In this document: positions 25,444 through 31,998 of the stretch, piece after piece
Layout: each line of letters opens with the position of its first letter
Position numbering within the stretch: position 1 is the first letter of the stretch
Assembly: GCA_031425035.1 (NCBI GenBank)
Contig: JANPIN010000065.1
Span: forward strand, 1 to 64,000
DNA length: 64,000 nucleotides
DNA from: M3007 sp031425035
GTDB taxonomy: Bacteria > Bacteroidota > Bacteroidia > Chitinophagales > Saprospiraceae
Reading direction: 5' to 3'
Made by a program: the position numbers and the translations under genes
The notes under the pieces: generated by a model
Database searches by the model: none
Told to the model about the DNA's origin: nothing
Seen by the model: only the letters and a program-made list of their open reading frames with translations

Positions 25444-26421
25444 ATGCCCACATACGACCTGCTCATCATCGGTGGCGGCCCCATTGGTCTGGCCTGCGGG
25501 TTGGAAGCCGAAAAAGCCGGCCTGCGCTACGTAATCCTCGAAAAAGGCACATTGGTCAATTCCCTGTATCATTACCCGGCCAACATGACTTTTTTCTCTA
25601 CCTCCGACCGGCTGGAGATCGGCGAAGTGCCTTTCGTAAGCAACAATGCCAAGCCCACCCGCATGGAAGCGCTCGAATACTACCGCCGGGTAGCCGAGTC
25701 GAAACATCTGCACGTGCGGCTGTTCGAGGAAGTGCAACAGGTGGAAAAAGAAGCGGGCGGTTATCAGGTGACAACCACCAAAGATACTTACCACACGGCG
25801 AATATTGCCCTGGCCACCGGTTTCTACGATCTGCCCGTCCGGCTCGACATTCCCGGAGAAGACCTGCCCAAAGTGACGCACTACTACGCCGAACCGCACT
25901 TTTACTACCGGCAAAAAGTGGTGGTGGTCGGCGCCAACAACTCCGCCGTGGACGCCGCGTTGGAAACCTGGCGCAAAGGCGCCGAAGTCACCATGGTCAT
26001 CCGCAGCGCCGAAATCGGACAGCGGGTGAAATACTGGGCACGTCCCGATATCGTCAACCGCATCGAAGAAGGGAGTATCAAGGCTTACTTCGAATCAAGC
26101 CTGCACGCAGTATGGCCCCTGGAAGTGGATATTATGACGCCGGAAGGACTGGTCACTATTCCCAATGACTTCGTGATTGCGGCCACCGGTTACCAACCCA
26201 ACTTTGCGCTCCTGCGAAAAATCGGCATCCAATTATCCGACGACGATAAACTTTATCCACAGTATAACCAGGCCACCCAGGAAAGCAACCTGCCCGGCAT
26301 TTACCTGGCCGGGGTGGTCTGCGGCGGCATGGACACCCACGTCTGGTTCATCGAAAATTCGCGGGAACACGCCCGGGTGCTGGTGCAGGACGTCGTACGG
26401 CGGGTGTCTAGTCTAAACTGA
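25444..26421 (+). CDS. ypdA: YpdA-type bacillithiol disulfide reductase
   Basis: 325 residues, a thioredoxin-reductase-fold flavoprotein. FAD-binding GGGPIG at 10-15 in DLLIIGGGPIGLACGLE, and a second Rossmann motif VVVVGANNSAVDAALE near 158-173 for NADPH. There is no CxxC, as in the YpdA/Bdr group that reduces bacillithiol disulfide with NADPH. The conserved FFSTSDRLEIG and YYRRVAE stretches support the family. The next gene starts 22 nt later, so the two flavoproteins may form an operon. Confidence 0.88.
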   Translation: MPTYDLLIIGGGPIGLACGLEAEKAGLRYVILEKGTLVNSLYHYPANMTFFSTSDRLEIGEVPFVSNNAKPTRMEALEYYRRVAESKHLHVRLFEEVQQVEKEAGGYQVTTTKDTYHTANIALATGFYDLPVRLDIPGEDLPKVTHYYAEPHFYYRQKVVVVGANNSAVDAALETWRKGAEVTMVIRSAEIGQRVKYWARPDIVNRIEEGSIKAYFESSLHAVWPLEVDIMTPEGLVTIPNDFVIAATGYQPNFALLRKIGIQLSDDDKLYPQYNQATQESNLPGIYLAGVVCGGMDTHVWFIENSREHARVLVQDVVRRVSSLN

Positions 26422-26430
26422 GAGTCTCAC

Positions 26431-26438
26431 TACCTTTG
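26431..26438 (+). promoter_or_regulatory. Possible internal -7 box before the reductase
   Basis: TACCTTTG matches TAnnTTTG and sits 5 nt before the ATG at 26444. If used, it would give a near-leaderless transcript. No -33 partner is visible, so chance is possible. Confidence 0.25.
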
Positions 26439-26443
26439 CCTTC

Positions 26444-27676
26444 ATGCCAATCTCTAACTTCTCCACCGACGTACTCATCGTCGGCGCCGGCCCCGGTGGC
26501 GCCACCACTTCCCTCTTCCTGGCCAAAATGGGTATTTCCCATTGCATAGTCGATGCCGCCGTTTTTCCCCGCGATAAGGTCTGTGGCGACGGACTGGACC
26601 TGAAAGTCGTACGGGTGCTGCATCACCTGGACCCGGCCATTACGACGGCGGAAATGTTTGATAACCAGGATATTATTCCGTCCTGGGGGGCGCGGATTAT
26701 TACGCCCAACGGAAAAACGACCGAGTTCCGGCAGCAACCCTCCGGTCCCGGCGAACCGCTGCAGCCCGTGCTGTGGACGACCAAACGGCTCTACTTCGAT
26801 AACTTTCTGGTCAAGAAAATAGATCCGCGCTACGCCGATTTCCGGCAGGGCCTGGCGGTGGAAAAGATCGAACGCGACGGCAAAACCTGGCTGGCGAAAG
26901 CCCGTACCTCCGCCGGCGAAGAAGTGGAAATCCGTACCAAACTGATCATTGGCGCCGACGGCGATCACTCGGTAGTGCTGAGCGGATTGGGGGAACGCCG
27001 TATTGAACGGACGCACTACGCGGGCACCGTCCGGCAATACTGGAAAGGGCTGACCGGCCTGCATCCGGATAACCTGATCAATATTTACCTGCCCAAAGGC
27101 CTGCCGCTCTCCTACTTCTACTTTTTCCCCTTGCCCAATGGCGAGGCCAATGTGGGCTACGGCATGGTCAGTTCGCTGGTCTCCGCTGGTAAGCATAACC
27201 TGCGCCAGCTGATGCAGCGTTTTATCACGGAAGACCCGGTGACGGCGCCGTATTTCCAGCAGGGCGAACCCCTGGAAGAACCCATTGGCTGGGGTATTCC
27301 GCTGGCTTCGCGGCGGCGGCGCAACTTCGGGGATGGTTATCTGCTGGTGGGCGATGCGGCTTCTTTGGTTTGCCCGACCAGCGGTGAAGGCATTGGCACC
27401 GCCATGATGTCCGGCTTCGTGGCCGCGCATTTCGTGCAGCGCGCCCTGGAAGCGGGCCGTTTCGATGCGGAATTTTTTAAAGACTATGACCACGCCGTGT
27501 ACCGCCGGCTGGAAGGGGAGATCCGGGCCTATCAAATGTTGATGCGTTTCAAACCCTGGCGGCTATATGACTGGGGCCTGAACGTCATTGCCCATCATCC
27601 ACTCATGCAGCGGCAGTTTCAAGGGCTGTACCGCGGCTGGCTGAATACGGCGTATACGAAGGAAATTGTGGTGTAA
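26444..27676 (+). CDS. Geranylgeranyl reductase-family flavoprotein
   Basis: 410 residues. N-terminal FAD site VLIVGAGPGGATTSLFLAK, the conserved PRDKVCGDGLDLKVVR loop, a mid GADGDHSVV motif, and the C-terminal FAD site YLLVGDAASLVCPTSGEGIG. These define the GGR superfamily, which reduces isoprenoid chains (lipids, quinones, carotenoid-like compounds). Substrate unclear. It is downstream of ypdA by 22 nt. The 3' end is followed by the 42-bp tandem repeat. Confidence 0.88.
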   Translation: MPISNFSTDVLIVGAGPGGATTSLFLAKMGISHCIVDAAVFPRDKVCGDGLDLKVVRVLHHLDPAITTAEMFDNQDIIPSWGARIITPNGKTTEFRQQPSGPGEPLQPVLWTTKRLYFDNFLVKKIDPRYADFRQGLAVEKIERDGKTWLAKARTSAGEEVEIRTKLIIGADGDHSVVLSGLGERRIERTHYAGTVRQYWKGLTGLHPDNLINIYLPKGLPLSYFYFFPLPNGEANVGYGMVSSLVSAGKHNLRQLMQRFITEDPVTAPYFQQGEPLEEPIGWGIPLASRRRRNFGDGYLLVGDAASLVCPTSGEGIGTAMMSGFVAAHFVQRALEAGRFDAEFFKDYDHAVYRRLEGEIRAYQMLMRFKPWRLYDWGLNVIAHHPLMQRQFQGLYRGWLNTAYTKEIVV

Positions 27677-27715
27677 ACCAGCCAATGATTAACCCAAAAA
27701 CGTAACATGTTTGAA

Positions 27716-27876
27716 GGGCGTCCCATGTTTTTTTACGCGCCATAAAAGTTTTCATAAGGGCCTCCCATGTTTTTCTACGCGCCATAAAAGTTTTGGGAAG
27801 GGCCTCCCATGTTTTTTTACGCGGCATAAGAGGAGAATGCCCCATATACTTTTCGAGCCATAAAATTTTTGAGTTG
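27716..27876. repeat. Tandem 42-bp repeat, three units plus a decayed fourth
   Basis: GGGCCTCCCATGTTTTTTTA-type units start at 27716, 27758 and 27800 (period 42), each with a downstream GCGCCATAAAAG. A degraded copy begins near 27835. As 42 is 14 codons, the minus strand reads in frame as repeats of KTWEALPKTFMARR with single changes. There is no support for a real gene (see findings). Confidence 0.8.
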
Positions 27877-28049
27877 GGTGGAACTTATGTTTTATGATCC
27901 GGGAAAAACCGGCTGTACATTCACTCCTGCCATTTATAACCCTTATTATTTTACTAATTAATACATTTCCAACACCATAATAGCCCTAAAATGCAAATAT
28001 AAATAATCAGGCCCGGCTAAAGTAGAGATTGTAAAGCGGTAAAATTGGC

Positions 28050-28301
28050 TTACCAGTATTTTTTAACTATATTTACTACTACTATTCCTATAAAACCCAG
28101 AAACCCTATGCCAAGTAATATAGCAAACATCATAAGCATCCGGTCGAGGGCGACCAATCCGTAACTACCGTCATACTCTTTCTCCAGTACCTCTAATCTT
28201 TTTTCTTTTGATTGATATCGGATGAATAAATAGAGCCAGCCAAAGGCCCTGCCAATGGTGTTCATAAATAAAGCAGATAAAAAATCCATCAATAATTCCA
28301 T
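28050..28301 (-). CDS. Small two-helix membrane protein
   Basis: 83 residues with a hydrophobic N-terminal segment (about 4-26), a charged middle (YQSKEKRLEVLEKEYDGSYG) and a strong C-terminal membrane helix (about 54-78). I do not recognise a family. It begins 10 nt after the stop of the DUF2233 gene on the same strand, so the two likely form an operon. Confidence 0.6.
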   Translation of the reverse strand: MELLMDFLSALFMNTIGRAFGWLYLFIRYQSKEKRLEVLEKEYDGSYGLVALDRMLMMFAILLGIGFLGFIGIVVVNIVKKYW

Positions 28302-28311
28302 AGGGTGGAAA

Positions 28312-29040
28312 TTAATGCTTGGTTACACCGATCAACACGCTAAACTCTCCATCCAGTTGTATCCAGTTTTCCCCGGGTAAATAGGTGCGCGAAATGGCCC
28401 CATCCAAATACAATGCGTTTTTGCAGCCTAAATGCGTGAAGTAATTGGCAAAATCATATAGGTTTATTTCCTGCTTCGACATGGCAAACAGCGGGTGGCC
28501 ATTGGGAAGTATACCAACCCCATTCCGGATGTTTACATTTGTTGAATGCTCTTTAAATGCCGGGTGCATCTTTCCGTCCAGGAGCAGCATCGGACCGGAC
28601 TGGGTTGCATATTTTATTTCTTCACTATTGATGAAGTTTTCCGTTGAGCAAATCATGGCGCGATGATCGGTTGTCGTATAGAACACCCCATTCGGTTTTA
28701 AATAAAAATTACCACGCCCGGAAGTGGTATCCAGGTGGGTTATCAGGTGTTGATCCTGTATGAAAAGACCTTGCGGGGAATGGTCGGGTTTGAATATACC
28801 GGCGTTCATGGCGAATACCAGTTGCGTGTCCCGGTTTGCCAGCCAGTTTTTCAGATTGCCCGGGTTGCTGAACATTTGGCCCTGATCGTCTTTCCAGTAA
28901 AGTTGGAAGTCTTGTTGTTGTAGATCGACTTCGTAACGGAGAAAACTATCATCAATAGGTGCTGACTTTCTTAAAGCAAGAAAACCGGTGATAAACAGGA
29001 AAAGGAGCGCAAGGATAATCAACCAGTTCTGTTTACGCAT
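28312..29040 (-). CDS. DUF2233 phosphodiester-glycosidase-family exported protein
   Basis: 242 residues. An N-terminal signal anchor (about 6-24) is followed by a DUF2233/NAGPA-like domain: LVFAMNAGIFKPDHSPQGLF, GNFYLKPNGVFY, ATQSGPMLLLDGKMHPAF, RNGVGILPNGHPLFAMS and the conserved ALYLDGAIS with the acidic residue. The family includes the mammalian uncovering enzyme; in bacteria related proteins act on phosphodiester-linked glycans in the envelope. It appears to be the second gene of a minus-strand unit with the 112-residue protein upstream. Confidence 0.85.
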   Translation of the reverse strand: MRKQNWLIILALLFLFITGFLALRKSAPIDDSFLRYEVDLQQQDFQLYWKDDQGQMFSNPGNLKNWLANRDTQLVFAMNAGIFKPDHSPQGLFIQDQHLITHLDTTSGRGNFYLKPNGVFYTTTDHRAMICSTENFINSEEIKYATQSGPMLLLDGKMHPAFKEHSTNVNIRNGVGILPNGHPLFAMSKQEINLYDFANYFTHLGCKNALYLDGAISRTYLPGENWIQLDGEFSVLIGVTKH

Positions 29041-29071
29041 TGTTGGAATTAAATTAGTCTGGTGATCTATT

Positions 29072-29410
29072 TTACTTTACTAACTGATACACCGTCAACA
29101 CTATAATGATCCCCAGGATACAAATATAAATCAACTTATTATATTTCGCCAGCCAGTTCGGTAAATAAATATCAAAATTATCCCGGGTGGAATCCGAGTA
29201 TTTGCGGGCGAGAACAGTGAGTGGACAAAAGAAATTAAAGATCCATAAAATTATCCCTTCCAGTATAAATAAGCCGTAACCGATCCACAGCCACTTATCC
29301 AGTTGATTATGCAGTACAGCATACAGCATATAGAAAATAACGACGTTAAAAAACAACCAGATAATGGTATGGGCAACCTTAATAACGGTCAGTTTGGTGG
29401 CACTTTGCAT
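29072..29410 (-). CDS. Small three-helix membrane protein
   Basis: 112 residues with three hydrophobic segments (about 10-30, 41-61, 90-109). Conserved-looking region: FFCPLTVLARKYSDSTRDNF followed by DIYLPNWLAKYNK, similar to a widespread Bacteroidota small membrane protein of unknown role. It begins the minus-strand run toward the DUF2233 gene (31 nt gap). Confidence 0.65.
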   Translation of the reverse strand: MQSATKLTVIKVAHTIIWLFFNVVIFYMLYAVLHNQLDKWLWIGYGLFILEGIILWIFNFFCPLTVLARKYSDSTRDNFDIYLPNWLAKYNKLIYICILGIIIVLTVYQLVK

Positions 29411-29722
29411 GTCTACTATATTATATGATCCTGCACACTATGATCCCTCCGCCCGGCAGGCTTTCGGATTCAAACCCGTTCTCTTTCTAGAACGCCCGCC
29501 GGAATACACCCGGATCATTATACGCAAATTACGCCATTGCCGGACAGAATTCTGCCACATTTTGCAGCAAAACTGGCAGCCAGCAGGGTGCATTTCAAAT
29601 TGTCGTTTCAACAGCCGTCCAGAAGTGGCACTTTTTTGCAAAGTGTCACTTCTATTCACCCCAGCCAGCACTACTTGCAGTGCTCAGTATGGGGTAACTA
29701 CGGAGCGGCCTTTACCGTTATT
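29411..29722. other. Intergenic region with one hairpin, no gene
   Basis: No coding sequence is supported. AGAAGTGGCACTTTT (29621-29635) and AAAGTGTCACTTCT (29640-29653) form a near-perfect hairpin without a T-tract. A T-arm-like string lies near 29466 but no tRNA can be folded. Confidence 0.4.
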
Positions 29723-29840
29723 GTAATCCCCACTTTAGTCGGGCCTTTTTAAATCCCACTAAAGTCGGGGTTACAAATAGAGCCACCCTGCAGGCAGGAT
29801 GGCTCTATATTATAATTTATGTTTCCCGGCTGAAGCCGGG
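29723..29840. repeat. Run of three palindromic hairpins
   Basis: 29723-29774: GTAATCCCCACTTTAGT pairs with ACTAAAGTCGGGGTTAC around a T-rich loop. 29777-29808: ATAGAGCCACCCTGC pairs with GGATGGCTCTAT. 29825-29840: CCCGGCTGAAGCCGGG. They lie downstream of the OsmC gene (minus strand) and could also terminate it. The GGCTTCAGCC core recurs at 2342-2394. Confidence 0.65.
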
Positions 29841-29868
29841 GTTAAAAAAGCGGCAAAAGCGGTTCCAT

Positions 29869-30315
29869 TTACCCGTTCAACTTGGCTTCCAGTTCGATCG
29901 GCACGGCGGATAAGGCCTTACTGATCGGGCAGCCGGCTTTCGCGGCTTTCGCCAGTTCCTGGAATTTTTCCTCGGAAATGCCGGGCACTTCGCCTTCCAG
30001 ATGCAGGGTGATTTGTTTAAAACCCCAGTCGGTACCGGTCTGCTCCATTTCGATTTGCGAAGTACAACGCAGTTCGGCCGGCGGAAAACCGGCGCCAGTG
30101 AGCTGGAAACTCAAGGCCATGATGAAACAACCGGCATGGGCAGCCGCCACGAGTTCTTCGGGGTTGGTGCCGGCCGTGCCGTCTTCGTTCTGAAAACGTT
30201 TGGCGGTGGAGTAGGGGGTGTTGTTGAGTACACCGGAAGGACCGGTGAGGCTGCCGGAGCCTTCGGCGCCGGTGCCACGCCAGGAGGCGGAAGCAGTACG
30301 TTTGAAACTAGCCAT
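29869..30315 (-). CDS. OsmC-family peroxiredoxin
   Basis: 148 residues from the ATG at 30315 (MASFKRTASASW); an in-frame start further up would add 34 unrelated residues. Conserved OsmC features: GTAGTNPEELVAAAHAGCF with the peroxidatic Cys region, and KAAKAGCPISKALSAVPIEL with the second Cys. It reduces organic hydroperoxides, typically with lipoyl or thiol partners, in the cytosol. It is located between hairpins and the helicase gene, both on the minus strand. Confidence 0.9.
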   Translation of the reverse strand: MASFKRTASASWRGTGAEGSGSLTGPSGVLNNTPYSTAKRFQNEDGTAGTNPEELVAAAHAGCFIMALSFQLTGAGFPPAELRCTSQIEMEQTGTDWGFKQITLHLEGEVPGISEEKFQELAKAAKAGCPISKALSAVPIELEAKLNG

Positions 30316-30385
30316 GTTCTTTTTTATAATTGGTGAATGACTTGTAACAACGTTTACTCCTCCGGGTTTTGTAACCGCCGGAAAA

Positions 30386-31672
30386 TCAACCTTCGGTCTT
30401 CGGCTTTTGCGCCCCACCCCGGTTGTTAGGCCGGCGACGTTTGTTTTTGTCCGACGAAGACGGGCCGCGCGGCGTGGAAGATTTGCGGTGATCGCCGCTG
30501 CCGTGGCGTTGTCCCGGCCGGGGCTCCGGATAAGCCGAAGCAGGTCCGAGGTGTTCCGGTACCGGCAGTTTGGTGATTTCGCTGCCGATCAATTGCTCAA
30601 TCTTGCGAAACCGCAGCTTGTCCATCGGGCTGATCAGCGTCAGCGCTTCGCCTTTGCGGGCGGCGCGGGCGGTACGGCCAATCCGGTGCACGTAGTCTTC
30701 CGCGTCGCGCGGTACGTCGTAATTGATCACCATGTCGATGCCGTCCACGTCGATGCCGCGGCTGACCACGTCGGTGGCCACGAGCACGTCGACCTGGCGG
30801 TTCCGGAAAGCCATCATCACCTGCTCGCGCTGTTCCTGCTCCAGGTCGCTGCTCATCAGACCAACCGAGAGCTGTTTGGCTTTCAGTTTCTGGTAGAGCT
30901 GGTTGACGGATTGTTTGGAAGAACCGAAGACCAGAATACGCTGCCCGATTTTATCTTTCAGCAAATCCACGATCAGCGGTAGTTTTTGCCGGTCGTCTAC
31001 CAAATAGGCGCCCTGGGTAACACCCGCGGCGGGTTTAGACAGCGCGATGCTGACCATAGCCGGGTCTTTCAACAGGCTTTTGGAGAGTTTCAACACATTG
31101 GGCGGCATGGTGGCCGAGAACAGCAGGCTTTGGCGCTGCGGGTTCAATGTCTCGAATATTTTGAGCAGGTCGGGCTGAAAACCCATGTCCAGCATCCGGT
31201 CGGCTTCGTCGAGCACCAGGAATTTTACCCGTTTAAAATTGACGTACCCCAGTTGAATATGGGAAATCAGGCGGCCCGGCGTAGCGATAATAATGTCTGC
31301 GCCACCGGTCAGCGCGGTCCGTTCCTGATTGAAACTTTTGCCGTCGCCGCCGCCGTAAATGGCCATGGCCGATACGCCGCTGAAGTAGGAATACGCTTCG
31401 ATCACCTTTTCGATCTGGATCGCCAGTTCCCGGGTCGGGACGACGATGAGGGCCTGGTTAAAGTGCGCCTCATTCGATTCGATGATCTTATGAATAATGG
31501 GCAGCACGAAGGCCGCCGTTTTGCCGGTACCGGTCTGGGCGACGCCGATGACGTCTTTGCCGGCTAATATGAGGGGAATGGTCTGCGCCTGAATGGGGGT
31601 GGCGGTCGTGAAATTGAGGGCGTCGATGCCGTCCAACAGATCGGGATGGAGGCCGAATTCAGAAAAATCCAA
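30386..31672 (-). CDS. DEAD-box RNA helicase (RhlE-like)
   Basis: 428 residues from a TTG start at 31672 (MDFSEFGLHPDLLDGI). Motifs in order: Q motif FTTATPIQAQTIP, AQTGTGKT, VPTRELA, TPGRL, DEAD, SAT, DVVSRGIDVD, and HRIGRTARA, then a basic RG-rich tail (about 375-428). An upstream GTG at 31726 would start inside a region that carries the promoter-like CATCTTTG (31716-31723), so the TTG is preferred. It unwinds RNA in ribosome assembly or decay, likely with cold-response roles. Confidence 0.9.
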   Translation of the reverse strand: MDFSEFGLHPDLLDGIDALNFTTATPIQAQTIPLILAGKDVIGVAQTGTGKTAAFVLPIIHKIIESNEAHFNQALIVVPTRELAIQIEKVIEAYSYFSGVSAMAIYGGGDGKSFNQERTALTGGADIIIATPGRLISHIQLGYVNFKRVKFLVLDEADRMLDMGFQPDLLKIFETLNPQRQSLLFSATMPPNVLKLSKSLLKDPAMVSIALSKPAAGVTQGAYLVDDRQKLPLIVDLLKDKIGQRILVFGSSKQSVNQLYQKLKAKQLSVGLMSSDLEQEQREQVMMAFRNRQVDVLVATDVVSRGIDVDGIDMVINYDVPRDAEDYVHRIGRTARAARKGEALTLISPMDKLRFRKIEQLIGSEITKLPVPEHLGPASAYPEPRPGQRHGSGDHRKSSTPRGPSSSDKNKRRRPNNRGGAQKPKTEG

Positions 31673-31715
31673 GTAAGGAATATTTAGTAGAATGCTAAAA
31701 AATTGTAAGCGACTG

Positions 31716-31723
31716 CAAAGATG
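31716..31723 (-). promoter_or_regulatory. -7-like box for the DEAD-box helicase
   Basis: CATCTTTG on the minus strand differs from TAnnTTTG in one base. A transcript from here would start near 31709, giving a leader of about 37 nt to the TTG at 31672. Confidence 0.35.
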
Positions 31724-31868
31724 CACCTTTTAGGCGGTAGAAATGGCTGGTCAACGTTTTTAGTGCCTAACATGCTGGAAACGACCGCCAGAAAGCGTCC
31801 TTTTCCGATTTTACAAGTCCTTTACATTGTTTTACACCGGTTTTGACAGCCCGCCAACACGCACTGTA

Positions 31869-31876
31869 TACTTTTG
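31869..31876 (+). promoter_or_regulatory. -7 box for the TonB-like barrel gene
   Basis: TACTTTTG matches TAnnTTTG. A TTTG (31842-31845) lies 23 nt upstream, a little longer than the usual spacing. The ATG at 31999 is 120 nt downstream. Confidence 0.45.
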
Positions 31877-31998
31877 CCCCAGGAACGTTATTTGCCGCAA
31901 AGGCCATCCTATCAACATCCTTCGTTACTTTTTATGGTCACAACAATGTCTTTTATCTCTATGGCGTTATGCCCGCGTACTTTAATAACCCTGATTGC

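Noticed and set aside
27603..27845. An 80-residue minus-strand frame over the 42-bp repeat
   Set aside because: It overlaps the end of the reductase gene, has no family, and its content is repeat-derived. Kept as a finding, not as a gene.
29450..29500. tRNA-like T-arm string (GGGTTTGAATCC on the minus strand)
   Set aside because: No matching acceptor, D or anticodon arm could be folded around it.
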